Source: Dechloromonas sp. HYN0024
GTDB lineage: Bacteria > Pseudomonadota > Gammaproteobacteria > Burkholderiales > Rhodocyclaceae
Reading direction: 5' to 3'
DNA length: 64,000 nt
Assembly (NCBI RefSeq): GCF_003441615.1
Contig: NZ_CP031842.1
Location: 3,046,001 to 3,110,000 of the forward strand
Part shown: positions 40,648-53,864 of the stretch, piece by piece
How the letters are laid out: each line of letters begins with the position of its first letter
Position numbering within the stretch: the stretch's first letter is position 1
The notes under the pieces: generated by a model
Database searches by the model: none
What the model was told of the DNA's origin: nothing
Seen by the model: the letters and a program-made list of their open reading frames with translations, nothing else
Program-made: the position numbers and the translations under genes

Positions 40648-42642
40648 ATGATTCCCGAACTTGGCCATTTCGCCCTGATCCTCGCTGCCCTGGTTGCCCT
40701 GATTCTCGGCACGCTGCCGCTGCTCGGCGCTCACCAGAACCGGATGGCCTGGGTAGCCATTGCCCGACCGGCAGCATCGGCGATGGCACTGTTGCTCACC
40801 ATCTCGTTTGCCTGCCTGGTGCAGTCTTTCGTTACCAACGATTTCTCGGTGGTCTACGTCGCCCAGCACTCCAATTCGCTGCTGCCCATTCAATACCGCG
40901 TCGCTGCGACCTGGGGTGGCCACGAAGGCTCCCTGCTTCTTTGGATGCTCTTCCTGACCTGGTGGGCCTTTGGCGTCGCCATGCTGTCGAAGCAACTGCC
41001 CGAGACCATGGTCGCCCGCGTCCTCGGCACCCTGGGCCTGGTCGCCTTCGGCTTCATGCTCTTTATCCTGATCACCTCCAACCCCTTCGAGCGCCTGCTG
41101 CCAGCCGCGGCCGAAGGGCGCGACCTCAATCCCCTGCTGCAGGACTTCGGCCTGGTCATTCACCCGCCCATGCTCTACATGGGCTACGTCGGCTTCTCGG
41201 TGGCCTACGCCTTCGCCGTCGCGGCACTGCTTTCCGGCCAGCTTGACGCCGCCTGGGCGCGCTGGTCGCGCCCGTGGACGATGGCCGCCTGGTGCTTCCT
41301 GACCCTTGGTATCGCCCTCGGCTCGTGGTGGGCCTATTACGAACTGGGCTGGGGTGGCTGGTGGTTCTGGGATCCGGTCGAAAACGCTTCGTTCATGCCC
41401 TGGCTGGTTGGCACGGCACTGATCCACTCGCTGGCCGTCACCGAAAAGCGTGGCAGTTTCAAGAACTGGACAGTACTGCTCGCCATTTCCGCCTTCTCGC
41501 TGTCACTGCTCGGGACCTTCCTGGTTCGCTCGGGCGTGCTGACATCGGTCCATGCCTTTGCCACCGATCCGCGGCGCGGCATTTTCATCCTGGTCTTCCT
41601 GGTCGCCGTCATCGGCACCTCGCTCGCTTTGTTTGCCTGGCGCGCCCCCAAGGTCGGGCTGGGCGGTCGTTTCGGGCTGGTATCGCGGGAATCGCTGCTG
41701 CTCACCAACAACGTTCTGCTCGTCGTCGCCTGCGCCACCGTGCTGCTCGGCACGCTTTACCCGCTACTCATCGATGCGCTGGGTGTTGGCAAGATTTCGG
41801 TCGGACCACCGTACTTCAATGCGGTCTTCGTCCCGGTCATGGCCCCGGTGCTCTTCCTCATGGCGGTTGCCCCTTTCGCCCGCTGGAAAGATGCCAGCCT
41901 GCCGGAAATAGCCCGTACCGTGCGCTGGGCCATGGTGGCGGCCGCCGTCGTCGCCATTGCGCTGCCACTTGTCTATGGCCAGTGGAGCGCCATGACCGCC
42001 CTCGGCATCCTGCTTGCCGCCTGGGTCGCCTTCAGCACCCTGATCACCTACATTGAACGGGTCCAGCACACGCGTGCCGGCCGACCTTTCCTGAGCGCTG
42101 CGTTGAGCCAGCCACGCAGTTTTGTCGGCATGTGCGTTGCACATTTCGGCATTGCTGTTTTTGTCGTTGGCGTCACCATGGTCAACAGCTTCCAGGACGA
42201 GAAGGACATCAAGATGGCACCGGGCGAAACGACCAAGGTTGCCGGCTACAGCTTTACCTTCAATGGCGTCAAAACCGTCCAGGGGCCGAACTACACAGCG
42301 GCGCAGGGTGACTTCGATCTGACCGTCGACGGCAAGTTCATGCGCAAAATGAATCCGGAGAAACGTAACTACGCCTCTTCCGGCATGCCGATGACCGAAG
42401 CCGCCATCGATGCCGGCTTCATGCGTGACGTTTACGTCTCGCTCGGCGAACCCATTGACCGCGATCGACCCGAGGCCGAATGGGCCGTCCGCGTCTATTA
42501 CAAGCCCTTTGTCGACTGGATCTGGGGCGGTGCCTTCCTGATGGCACTGGGTGGCCTGTTCGCCCTGCTTGATCGCCGCTATCGCGCCAAATCCCGTGCC
42601 GCTGCCTCCGTCAAAATCCCTGCTGGAACACAACAAGCATGA
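40648..42642 (+). CDS. ccmF: Cytochrome c heme lyase subunit CcmF
   Basis: Large membrane protein (664 residues, about fourteen helices) that attaches heme to apocytochrome c. It has the WWD motif WGGWWFWDPVENASFMPW near residue 236 and WGGHEGSLLLW near residue 90. The periplasmic C-terminal domain (KMAPGETTKVAGYSF onward) is complete. It overlaps ccmG by ATGA. Confidence 0.95.
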   Translation: MIPELGHFALILAALVALILGTLPLLGAHQNRMAWVAIARPAASAMALLLTISFACLVQSFVTNDFSVVYVAQHSNSLLPIQYRVAATWGGHEGSLLLWMLFLTWWAFGVAMLSKQLPETMVARVLGTLGLVAFGFMLFILITSNPFERLLPAAAEGRDLNPLLQDFGLVIHPPMLYMGYVGFSVAYAFAVAALLSGQLDAAWARWSRPWTMAAWCFLTLGIALGSWWAYYELGWGGWWFWDPVENASFMPWLVGTALIHSLAVTEKRGSFKNWTVLLAISAFSLSLLGTFLVRSGVLTSVHAFATDPRRGIFILVFLVAVIGTSLALFAWRAPKVGLGGRFGLVSRESLLLTNNVLLVVACATVLLGTLYPLLIDALGVGKISVGPPYFNAVFVPVMAPVLFLMAVAPFARWKDASLPEIARTVRWAMVAAAVVAIALPLVYGQWSAMTALGILLAAWVAFSTLITYIERVQHTRAGRPFLSAALSQPRSFVGMCVAHFGIAVFVVGVTMVNSFQDEKDIKMAPGETTKVAGYSFTFNGVKTVQGPNYTAAQGDFDLTVDGKFMRKMNPEKRNYASSGMPMTEAAIDAGFMRDVYVSLGEPIDRDRPEAEWAVRVYYKPFVDWIWGGAFLMALGGLFALLDRRYRAKSRAAASVKIPAGTQQA

Positions 42643-43223
42643 ACCGTTATTACTGGGTACTCGGCGCTTTCGCCGCGCTCGTCGCACTACTCGCCATCGG
42701 GCTTAATCTCAACCCCCGCGATGTTCCATCGCCGTTGATCGGCAAGCCGGCCCCGGCCTTCAATCTGAACGTCCTCGCCACGCCCGAAAAGATGCTCGGC
42801 CCCAAGGACATGCAGGGCAAGGTATGGCTGTTCAACGTCTGGTCCTCCTGGTGCGTCTCCTGCCGCCAGGAACACCCGGTCCTGGTCGAATTTTCGAAGA
42901 AAGCCGACGTACCGCTGGTCGGCCTGAACTACAAGGAAGTGCGCGGCGATGGCGCCTTCGACATGAGCAAGATGCCGGCCGATGAAGAGAAGAAGCTCGC
43001 CTTCCAGCGTGCCAACATGTGGCTGGCCCAGCACGGTAACCCCTATACGCTGACCGTGATGGACATCGATGGCCGCGTCGGCATCGATTATGGCGTTTAT
43101 GGCGTGCCGGAAACCTACGTCATCGACAAGGCCGGGATCATCCGCATGAAACACACCGGCCCGATCTCGCCGGATGTGCTGAGCAAGAAAATCCTGCCGC
43201 TGCTGGCCGAGTTGAATAAATGA
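42639..43223 (+). CDS. ccmG: Thiol:disulfide interchange protein CcmG (DsbE)
   Basis: Membrane-anchored periplasmic thioredoxin (194 residues) that keeps apocytochrome cysteines reduced. One N-terminal helix precedes the thioredoxin domain; the active site is WCVSC near residue 70 and the cis-proline is in GVPETYVID. It overlaps ccmF and ccmH by ATGA. Confidence 0.95.
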   Translation: MNRYYWVLGAFAALVALLAIGLNLNPRDVPSPLIGKPAPAFNLNVLATPEKMLGPKDMQGKVWLFNVWSSWCVSCRQEHPVLVEFSKKADVPLVGLNYKEVRGDGAFDMSKMPADEEKKLAFQRANMWLAQHGNPYTLTVMDIDGRVGIDYGVYGVPETYVIDKAGIIRMKHTGPISPDVLSKKILPLLAELNK

Positions 43224-43708
43224 TGCGCCGTCTCCTTATTGCAGCTTTCCTGGTCTCCTCATTTTTTGCCTCGACCGCTAGCTATGCCTCGGCGGCCAAC
43301 GAGGCGGCAACGGCCGCCGACCCGGTGGCTGAAAAGCGCCTGCAGAAACTTTCCGAGGAACTGCGTTGCCTGGTCTGCCAGAACCAGACCATCGCCGACT
43401 CCAACGCCGAACTGGCGCAGGATCTGCGCCGCGAAGTTCGGGCTATGATCAAGGATGGCAAATCGGACAAGGAAATTGTCGACTTCATGGTCGTCCGTTA
43501 CGGCGACTTCGTCCTCTACCGGCCGCCCGTCAAGGGCATCACACTCCTCCTTTGGGGTGGCCCGGTCGCTCTCATGCTGCTTGGCCTGTTCGCCCTGCAA
43601 CGCTACCTGCGCCGCCGCACCCTGCGCATCAACGCCGAAGATCAGCCGCTGTCGGCTGACGAGTCCAGCCGAGCCGACGCGCTGCTCAAGGAAATCGATC
43701 CGAAATGA
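43220..43708 (+). CDS. ccmH: Cytochrome c maturation protein CcmH (CcmL-type)
   Basis: A 162-residue thiol oxidoreductase that reduces the apocytochrome CxxCH. It has a signal peptide or anchor (residues 5-22), the redox motif LRCLVCQNQ near residue 48, and a C-terminal helix (LLLWGGPVALMLLGLFAL). The TPR part found in long CcmH proteins is encoded separately as ccmI. It overlaps both neighbours. Confidence 0.95.
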   Translation: MMRRLLIAAFLVSSFFASTASYASAANEAATAADPVAEKRLQKLSEELRCLVCQNQTIADSNAELAQDLRREVRAMIKDGKSDKEIVDFMVVRYGDFVLYRPPVKGITLLLWGGPVALMLLGLFALQRYLRRRTLRINAEDQPLSADESSRADALLKEIDPK

Positions 43709-44544
43709 ACCAGTTCGCCATCTTTGCCACCCTGCTTATCGTGGTGGCCTCAGCCTTTATCCTGCCGCCCCTCTGGCTCGGACTGCGCAACCCCCAAGAC
43801 AAAGCCGACCGCAAGGAAACCAACGTTGGCATCTTCCGCGATCAGCTGGCTGAACTGGCCCGTGAAAAAGCCGAAGGCTCTCTGGCCGAAGCTGATTTCG
43901 ACCAGGCCCGACAGGAATTGCAACGCCGCCTGCTGGAAGAGGTCGACCCAGCCACCGAAGGGGCCACCCCGATCCGGCATGGCCCGAGCCGCAAGACGGC
44001 CGTCGCCCTGATGGTCCTGCTGCCCGTTTGCGGTCTGCTCGGCTACGGCTTGCTGGGCAATCCCAAGGCACTCGACCCGATGCAAACTGCGGCGCCGCAG
44101 CAGATGACACCGGAAAAAATCAACGAAATGGTCAGCGCCCTAGCCGCCAAGCTCAAGGCCAACCCCGACAATCCCCAGGGCTGGCTGATGCTGGCCCGCT
44201 CCTACAAGTCGATGGGGCGTTACGACGAAGCCGTACAAGCCTTCGCTAACGCTGAGTCAGCCATCAACAACGAACCCGACCAACTCGCCAGCTACGCCGA
44301 AACCATCGCCATGGCCAATGGCCGCGGCATCACCGGCAAGGCCGTACAACTGGTCGAAAAAGCGCTCAAGGTCGATCCCAATCATGCGCACAGTCTTTTC
44401 CTGGCCGGCGCCGCCGCCATGGAAGCTGGCAACAACAAGAAGGGCCTGGCGTACTGGGAGCCCCTCCTGCCCCAACTCGAACCGGGCTCGGAAGTCGAAC
44501 AGATGGTCCGTGGTGGCATCGAGAAGATGAGGGCAGGGAAGTAG
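43705..44544 (+). CDS. ccmI: Cytochrome c maturation TPR protein CcmI
   Basis: A 279-residue protein with two membrane helices (residues 5-25 and about 96-115) and a C-terminal TPR region (GWLMLARSYKSMGRYDEAVQAFANAE, quoted in part: ARSYKSMGRYDEAVQAF), which holds apocytochrome for the lyase. It overlaps ccmH by ATGA and is the last ccm gene. Confidence 0.93.
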   Translation: MNQFAIFATLLIVVASAFILPPLWLGLRNPQDKADRKETNVGIFRDQLAELAREKAEGSLAEADFDQARQELQRRLLEEVDPATEGATPIRHGPSRKTAVALMVLLPVCGLLGYGLLGNPKALDPMQTAAPQQMTPEKINEMVSALAAKLKANPDNPQGWLMLARSYKSMGRYDEAVQAFANAESAINNEPDQLASYAETIAMANGRGITGKAVQLVEKALKVDPNHAHSLFLAGAAAMEAGNNKKGLAYWEPLLPQLEPGSEVEQMVRGGIEKMRAGK

Positions 44545-44554
44545 GCAGCCAAAG

Positions 44555-45034
44555 ATGGTCGACCTCGCCCGGCGCGGATTTTTTCGCGGCCGGCCACGCC
44601 CCAGGGTTGAACTTCGCCCGCCTTGGGCTCTGCCGGAAGATGCCTTCATTGACCGTTGCACGCGTTGCAGCGATTGCCTGACAGCCTGCCCACAAAAAAT
44701 CCTGATTGTTGGCGATGGCGGCTATCCGACCATTGACTTCAAACTTGGCGAATGTACCTTTTGCAGCGATTGCGTCAGCGCCTGTCAGCCCAAGGCCCTG
44801 CTTCGGCCAGACACGGAACAGTCCGCCTGGACCTACAAGGCTGCCATAGGTGAAGACTGCCTGCCGCACCAAGGCGTTGAATGTCGCGTCTGCAGCGACT
44901 TCTGTGACGCCAGGGCAATCCGGTTTGCCCCCCGGTTGGGTGGAAGCCCGCTCCCTGACATTGATCCGGAAAAATGCACCGGCTGCGGTGCCTGCGTTGC
45001 GGCCTGCCCGGTCGTCACCATCAGCATTCGCTAG
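44555..45034 (+). CDS. napF: Ferredoxin-type protein NapF
   Basis: A cytoplasmic iron-sulfur protein (159 residues) that helps mature the periplasmic nitrate reductase NapA. The cysteine clusters CTRCSDCLTACP, CTFCSDCVSACQ and CTGCGACVAACP give three [4Fe-4S] sites, and CRVCSDFCD may contribute another. It follows ccmI by ten bases and is likely co-transcribed, linking heme maturation to nitrate respiration. The other nap genes are not in the window. Confidence 0.9.
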   Translation: MVDLARRGFFRGRPRPRVELRPPWALPEDAFIDRCTRCSDCLTACPQKILIVGDGGYPTIDFKLGECTFCSDCVSACQPKALLRPDTEQSAWTYKAAIGEDCLPHQGVECRVCSDFCDARAIRFAPRLGGSPLPDIDPEKCTGCGACVAACPVVTISIR

Positions 45035-45038
45035 CGCT

Positions 45039-45299
45039 TCATAGCCCCGACGATGGCGGCACCAAGGGTGGCGGTGAAAAGCCCAGGGAGATCATCTCGG
45101 TTTCCAGCTTGATGCGCAGAATCAGCAAACCCTCCAGCGATTCCCGCGCCTTGTCGGCGGCCCATCCCTCATGATGATTGCGCAGGCACGCCTCAACCTC
45201 ATGACGGTTGGCGATATTTACGCCACAGACGGCAGCATATCGGTGGATCTCACTATCAAGATCCTGCAATTCACGGTCATAATGTTCAAATCCACTCAT
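45039..45299 (-). CDS. Small hypothetical protein
   Basis: An 86-residue, mostly helical, acidic protein (YDRELQDLDSEIHRY and ARESLEGLLILRIKLETEM) ending in a Pro-rich tail. I do not recognise it. It ends four bases from the converging napF and lies back to back with the 511-residue unknown protein. Codon use looks like that of its neighbours, which supports it as real; no clear ribosome binding site is present. Confidence 0.5.
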   Translation of the reverse strand: MSGFEHYDRELQDLDSEIHRYAAVCGVNIANRHEVEACLRNHHEGWAADKARESLEGLLILRIKLETEMISLGFSPPPLVPPSSGL

Positions 45300-45328
45300 C
45301 GTCTCAGCATACTCCAGAAGGTGTGCCC

Positions 45329-46864
45329 ATGCACTGGCTAACGCTACCCGAACCGCGCAAGAATATCACCCCGGCATTTTCCGATATCGCCTCGGCCAAG
45401 ACCTGGCTGGCTGGCCAGCCACAGGTCCAGCCAATGCACATGCTGGCAGCCATTTGTCTGCAGATTGAGGCGATCGAAGCATCGTCCCTGCCCCCACCGC
45501 TCGCCGTCGAGCTTCTCAATATCTTGCGGACGGCTGCCGTACCCGCCCAGGATGCCATCGAGCCCCGCTACGTGCGCAAGGCACTGCCCATGCTTGAGGA
45601 CGACCAGCGTTCGTTCGAAACGGCCCAGCGTCTGTGGCTGCGCCTGGCAACCGCCTACCTGCGCCTGGCCCCGCATTTTGGTTCGGTGGAAAAGACAACC
45701 CTTTTGCACCGGGCGGCCTGTGCGGTCCGCATGACCGACTATTGCCACTTCCTGGCCGCCCAGGAATGTCCAGCCATCCTCGTGCAATTGATTTTCGGCA
45801 TACTCGATCAGGCGGAAAGCAGTGGCATTCTGCGCCAGCCTCTGGCCGACCCTGATTTTCCCCATCTCGTCGATACGACTATCGCCGGCCATCTGTCCTG
45901 GGCCTTCATGCTCCGGCTGATCAACCCCTATCGCCTGTCGGCGGCTCAACTCACCGTTGCCAACCGTGCCCTCAGCCGCTGGCGCGAACTGGCCGGGTTC
46001 CAGTCGTCTCCGGACAACGAACCAAGGGGGCACGCGGTCGACCTCAGGCCGCTGTTTGGTGCCACTTTGCCGGAAGGGATCCCGCACTGGTTCGACCTCC
46101 GCAAGATCACCCGCAAGATCGACCAGCGCATCGCCGCATTGCAGGATGGAGAGTCGCCAGAGTCGTTGAAACTCGGCCGCGAATTGTCCCCAGCTGCCAA
46201 TATACGGCTGCTACGCGGTATCAAATCGAGCATCGAATCGCAAGGCAAGTGGTGCAGCACGGAAATTGGCGAAATCGAGCTGACCTTCGGCCCGGACTAT
46301 GCCTATGCCACCTTTACCGGCGATATGCCCAGCCCAAGCGGCGCGATCAATAGCGGCAGTGCCTCCCTGGCCCATCAGCGCACGGCGCTGTTTGGTTTTG
46401 ATCGCGTGTCGACCCTGCCGACCGCCGTCAAGAAACTCAACGTACCGAGTGAAAACTGGGTGCTGGTCGATGGCCGCGCGGTTCGCCAGAATGAGCAGCA
46501 GGGGGCACGGCGCCAGTCGCCCGGGATAATCGCTTCAGTCCACCTCGACCAGCCACGCCTGGGGGTACTCAAGGGTCTGCACTCCATTCCCGGCGACGCG
46601 CTGGCCGCGCAGATCGACTGGTATGAAGAACGCGTCGAGCCCGGCCGCCTGTCACGCCCGGCAGCCCCTGGTCAGACACTACCGGTAATTCCCGTCTTCC
46701 TACTCCATGATGGTGAGCACTGCTCACTGATCGTGCCGACCATTGCCGGTATCCGCCTCGATACCGGCATCACTCTGGAAGGCACGTCGGTCAGCCACCT
46801 TTTGCCGACAGAAGTACTGGAACGGGGTGTCGACTTCGTTCGCTACGCCGTCACCAAGCAATGA
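45329..46864 (+). CDS. Large hypothetical protein, possible divergent PilZ-like C-terminal domain
   Basis: A 511-residue cytoplasmic protein that I do not recognise with certainty. The N-terminal 230 residues are helical (for example LWLRLATAYLRLAP, LINPYRLSAAQLTVANRAL). The C-terminal part is beta-rich, with alternating segments such as SPGIIASVHLDQPRLGVLKG and CSLIVPTIAGIRLDTGITLEG. The overall plan reminds me of betaproteobacterial PilZ-associated helical proteins, but the RxxxR and DxSxxG residues are not visible, so c-di-GMP binding is not supported. ATG at 45329 has AAGG upstream; a GTG at 45323 is a possible alternative. A terminator follows. Confidence 0.6.
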   Translation: MHWLTLPEPRKNITPAFSDIASAKTWLAGQPQVQPMHMLAAICLQIEAIEASSLPPPLAVELLNILRTAAVPAQDAIEPRYVRKALPMLEDDQRSFETAQRLWLRLATAYLRLAPHFGSVEKTTLLHRAACAVRMTDYCHFLAAQECPAILVQLIFGILDQAESSGILRQPLADPDFPHLVDTTIAGHLSWAFMLRLINPYRLSAAQLTVANRALSRWRELAGFQSSPDNEPRGHAVDLRPLFGATLPEGIPHWFDLRKITRKIDQRIAALQDGESPESLKLGRELSPAANIRLLRGIKSSIESQGKWCSTEIGEIELTFGPDYAYATFTGDMPSPSGAINSGSASLAHQRTALFGFDRVSTLPTAVKKLNVPSENWVLVDGRAVRQNEQQGARRQSPGIIASVHLDQPRLGVLKGLHSIPGDALAAQIDWYEERVEPGRLSRPAAPGQTLPVIPVFLLHDGEHCSLIVPTIAGIRLDTGITLEGTSVSHLLPTEVLERGVDFVRYAVTKQ

Positions 46865-46914
46865 AAAAGCCCGCCGGATGGCGGGCTTTTCGCACCAGGC
46901 CGGCAAAGCCGGCC
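46861..46914. terminator. Terminator and second hairpin between the hypothetical gene and pccA
   Basis: AGCCCGCC (46868-46875) and GGCGGGCT (46880-46887) form an eight-base-pair stem flanked by A-run and T-run, so it can work in both directions. Immediately after it, GGCCGGC (46898-46904) and GCCGGCC (46908-46914) form a second hairpin, which would be the first one met when pccA is transcribed. The two genes converge here. Confidence 0.88.
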
Positions 46915-46924
46915 GTTAGCCTGA

Positions 46925-48937
<2,013 letters not shown>

Positions 48938-48958
48938 ATTCCTTTTTCTCCCTGACGC

Positions 48959-50494
<1,536 letters not shown>

Positions 50495-50529
50495 AGAAAA
50501 CTCCCTAAATGGATCGGGTAATTTGAAAA

Positions 50530-51540
50530 TCAGTGTTTCAGATAGTCGAGCAGAGCATACGCGGCAGCCGCCGGGGTCGTATGGCCCTGCTCAACGGAGC
50601 GGGTGAGTGCAGGCAGATTGTCCTGCACACGCGGGTGATGACGAAAATACTGGCGAAGGCCGGAGTCGATCAGCTGCCACATCCAGCTCAGCGCCTGATG
50701 CTGGCGCTTGGCCTCGAATTCGCCGGTCGGCTTGAGCGCCGCCTGATATTTCTCGACCTGTTCCCAGAAATCAGCGATGCCTTCCTTGTGCAGAGCCGAC
50801 AGTGTGATCACCGGCGGCGCCCAGTTAGGCGAAGCCGGACGCAGCATGTGCAGGGCATTGCGCCATTGGGCGCGAACCACAGCAGTGGCCTGACGGTCGA
50901 TATCGGCCTTGTTGATGATCACCATGTCGGCAATCTCGACAATGCCCTTCTTGATCGCCTGCAGGTCGTCGCCGGCATTCGGCAACTGAAGCAGGCAGAA
51001 CATGTCGACCATGCCGGCGACCGTCGTTTCCGACTGGCCGACGCCAACGGTCTCGATAATGATCACATCGTAGCCGGAGGCTTCGCAAAGCAGCATGGCT
51101 TCACGCGACTTCTCGGCGACGCCGCCGAGTGAGCCGGACGACGGACTCGGCCGGATGAAGGCTTCTTCTCGCTGGCTGAGCAATTCCATGCGCGTCTTGT
51201 CACCGAGGATGGAGCCGCCCGAGACCGAGGACGACGGATCAACGGCCAGCACAGCCAGTTTCTTGCCTTGCTCGATCAGCCAGACGCCAAGTGCCTCGAT
51301 GAAGGTCGACTTGCCGGCTCCCGGCACCCCGGAGATGCCGATGCGAATCGCCTTGCCGGTACTCGGCAACAGGGCATTCAGCACCTGCTGGGCACGCTGC
51401 TGGTGATCCGGGCGCGTCGACTCGATCAGCGTGATGGCCTTGGCCAGGGCACGCCGCTGCCCGGCCAACACGCCGTCAACAAGCGCCTGATCAGCCGCCG
51501 AAAGAGAATGCGCCAGCACCGGAGCGTCGCCCAGATTCAT
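50530..51540 (-). CDS. meaB: Methylmalonyl-CoA mutase-associated GTPase MeaB (ArgK)
   Basis: G3E-family GTPase that loads and protects the adenosylcobalamin cofactor of the mutase. The 336-residue protein has the Walker [11 protein letters not shown], the switch segment [12 protein letters not shown] and NKAD. I chose ATG at 51540, seven bases after the mutase stop with TAAGG ahead of it; the frame is open further upstream. It lies between mutase and pccB. Confidence 0.95.
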   Translation of the reverse strand: MNLGDAPVLAHSLSAADQALVDGVLAGQRRALAKAITLIESTRPDHQQRAQQVLNALLPSTGKAIRIGISGVPGAGKSTFIEALGVWLIEQGKKLAVLAVDPSSSVSGGSILGDKTRMELLSQREEAFIRPSPSSGSLGGVAEKSREAMLLCEASGYDVIIIETVGVGQSETTVAGMVDMFCLLQLPNAGDDLQAIKKGIVEIADMVIINKADIDRQATAVVRAQWRNALHMLRPASPNWAPPVITLSALHKEGIADFWEQVEKYQAALKPTGEFEAKRQHQALSWMWQLIDSGLRQYFRHHPRVQDNLPALTRSVEQGHTTPAAAAYALLDYLKH

Positions 51541-51547
51541 CCGAGCC

Positions 51548-53698
51548 TTAACCGCGCGCCTTGCGGACTTCTTCGAGCACCTTGATGGCCGAATCTTCGA
51601 TCCGCGTACCCGGCCCGAAAATGGCCTTGGCGCCAGCGTTGTACAAATAATCGTAGTCCTGTGCCGGAATAACGCCACCGGCGAAGACGATGATGTCGTC
51701 GCCGCCCTGATCCTTCAGGGCCTTGACCAGTTGCGGCAGGAGGGTCTTGTGACCGGCGGCCAGCGACGACACGCCGACGGCATGGACGTCGTTTTCGATG
51801 GCCTGACGGGCGGCTTCTTCCGGGGTCTGGAAGAGGGGGCCCATGTCGATGTCGAAGCCGAGGTCGGCGTAGGCGGTAGCCACCACCTTGGCGCCGCGGT
51901 CATGACCATCCTGACCCAGCTTGGCAATCATGATACGCGGGCGACGGCCTTCTTCTTCAGCGAACTTGGCGACATCAGCCTTGATCTTTTCCCAGCTTTC
52001 CTGACCTTCCACAACGCCTCCGTACACACCCGAAATGGTCTGGTTGTTGGCGCGGAAACGACCGAAAATCTTTTCCAGCGCATCGGACACTTCGCCAACC
52101 GTGGCGCGCAGGCGCATGGCCTTGACGGTGAGGTCAAGCAGGTTGCCATTGCCTGACTCGGCAGCGGCGGTCAGGGCATCCAGTGCAGCCTGTACGGCAG
52201 CGCTGTCGCGGGTCGCACGGATCTGCTTGAGACGGGCAATCTGAGAATCACGGACGGCGTGGTTGTCGATATCGAGGATGTCGATGGCGTCTTCCTTGGC
52301 CAGCTTGTACTTGTTCACGCCGACGATGACATCCTTGCCCGAGTCGATGCGCGCCTGCTTGTCGGCGGCGCAGGTTTCGACCTGCATCTTGGCCCAGCCC
52401 GATTCGACGGCCTTGGTCATACCGCCCATCGCCTCGATTTCCTGGATGATGCCCCAGGCCTTGTCGGCCATGTCCTGGGTCAGCTTTTCCATCATGTAGG
52501 AACCGGCCCACGGATCGACGACATTGGTGATGTGGGTTTCTTCCTGGATGATGAGCTGGGTGTTGCGGGCGATGCGCGAGGAGAACTCGGTCGGCAGCGC
52601 AATCGCTTCGTCGAGGGCATTGGTGTGCAGCGACTGCGTGCCGCCAAAGACGGCGGCCATTGCTTCAATGGTCGTGCGCACGACGTTGTTGTACGGGTCC
52701 TGCTCGGTCAGCGACCAGCCGGAAGTCTGGCTGTGCGTACGCAGCATCTTCGACTTCGGGCTCTTGGCATTGAAACCGGTCATGATGCGGTCCCACAGCA
52801 GGCGACCGGCGCGCATCTTGGCGATTTCCAGGTAGAAATTCATGCCGACGGCCCAGAAGAAGGACAGGCGGCCAGCGAAGGTGTCGACATCCATGCCGGA
52901 AGCAACGCCGGTACGCACGTATTCCATGCCATCGGCCAGCGTGAAGGCGAGTTCGATGGCCTGGTTGGCACCGGCTTCCTGGATGTGATAGCCGGAAATC
53001 GAGATCGAGTTGAACTTCGGCATGTGCTGCGCCGTGTAGCCAAAAATGTCGGCGATGATCTTCATCGACGGCTTGGGCGGATAGATATAGGTATTCCGCA
53101 CCATGAATTCTTTGAGGATGTCGTTCTGGATGGTGCCTGACAGCTTGTCCTGCGACACGCCTTGTTCCTCGGCGGCGACGATGTAGCCGGCGAGAATCGG
53201 CAGGACGGCGCCGTTCATGGTCATCGAGACGGAAATCTTGTCGAGCGGGATGCTGTCGAAGAGGATCTTCATGTCCTCGACCGAGTCGATCGCCACGCCG
53301 GCCTTGCCAACGTCGCCGGTGACGCGGGCGTTATCGGAGTCGTAACCACGGTGCGTCGCCAGGTCGAAAGCGACGGAAACACCCTGACCGCCGGCGGCGA
53401 GCGCCTTGCGGTAGAAGGCATTGGACGCTTCGGCAGTGGAGAAGCCGGCGTACTGGCGGATGGTCCATGGCTTGACGGCATACATGGTCGGCTGCGGGCC
53501 GCGCAGGTAGGGCGCGAAACCAGGCAGGGTGTCGGCGAACTCAAGGCCGGCAACATCAGCCTTGGTATACAGCGCCTTGACGGCCAGACCTTCCGGGGTA
53601 TTCCACACCAGATTCCCGACATCACCACCGGGCGACTGCTTGGCAGCGGCCTTTTCCCAGGCATCCAGATTATTGGAATCAAAGAACTTTTCAGACAT
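51548..53698 (-). CDS. scpA: Methylmalonyl-CoA mutase
   Basis: Adenosylcobalamin-dependent isomerase of methylmalonyl-CoA and succinyl-CoA, 716 residues. The N-terminal TIM-barrel has the substrate-site segment [18 protein letters not shown]; the C-terminal cobalamin domain has the DxHxxG motif in [12 protein letters not shown] single-subunit (ScpA/MutB type) enzyme is likely; the symbol could also be mcm or mutB. It is the first gene of the mutase-meaB-pccB-pccA operon, read away from the GntR regulator. No methylmalonyl-CoA epimerase is in the window. Confidence 0.96.
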   Translation of the reverse strand: MSEKFFDSNNLDAWEKAAAKQSPGGDVGNLVWNTPEGLAVKALYTKADVAGLEFADTLPGFAPYLRGPQPTMYAVKPWTIRQYAGFSTAEASNAFYRKALAAGGQGVSVAFDLATHRGYDSDNARVTGDVGKAGVAIDSVEDMKILFDSIPLDKISVSMTMNGAVLPILAGYIVAAEEQGVSQDKLSGTIQNDILKEFMVRNTYIYPPKPSMKIIADIFGYTAQHMPKFNSISISGYHIQEAGANQAIELAFTLADGMEYVRTGVASGMDVDTFAGRLSFFWAVGMNFYLEIAKMRAGRLLWDRIMTGFNAKSPKSKMLRTHSQTSGWSLTEQDPYNNVVRTTIEAMAAVFGGTQSLHTNALDEAIALPTEFSSRIARNTQLIIQEETHITNVVDPWAGSYMMEKLTQDMADKAWGIIQEIEAMGGMTKAVESGWAKMQVETCAADKQARIDSGKDVIVGVNKYKLAKEDAIDILDIDNHAVRDSQIARLKQIRATRDSAAVQAALDALTAAAESGNGNLLDLTVKAMRLRATVGEVSDALEKIFGRFRANNQTISGVYGGVVEGQESWEKIKADVAKFAEEEGRRPRIMIAKLGQDGHDRGAKVVATAYADLGFDIDMGPLFQTPEEAARQAIENDVHAVGVSSLAAGHKTLLPQLVKALKDQGGDDIIVFAGGVIPAQDYDYLYNAGAKAIFGPGTRIEDSAIKVLEEVRKARG

Positions 53699-53772
53699 GA
53701 CATACCCCTCGCCGATTCGATTTTTTTGGGCTTATGATGCAGAATTCAAAATTCTACGCTTTTGGGCCCAGC

Positions 53773-53841
53773 TTGACATACCAAGCCCCACATAATACTG
53801 TATCCATAATTATGGAAGCAAGTACGGCAATGTATCGTACT
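53773..53841. promoter_or_regulatory. Divergent promoter/operator region of the mutase operon and GntR gene
   Basis: TTGACA (53773-53778) lies 17 bases from TACTGT (53796-53801), a possible promoter for the GntR gene. Two dyads follow: the 14-base palindrome TCCATAATTATGGA (53803-53816) and AGTACG/CGTACT (53821-53826 and 53836-53841). Either could be the GntR operator. Confidence 0.55.
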
Positions 53842-53864
53842 GCCCAACTACCTCACACCAAAAC

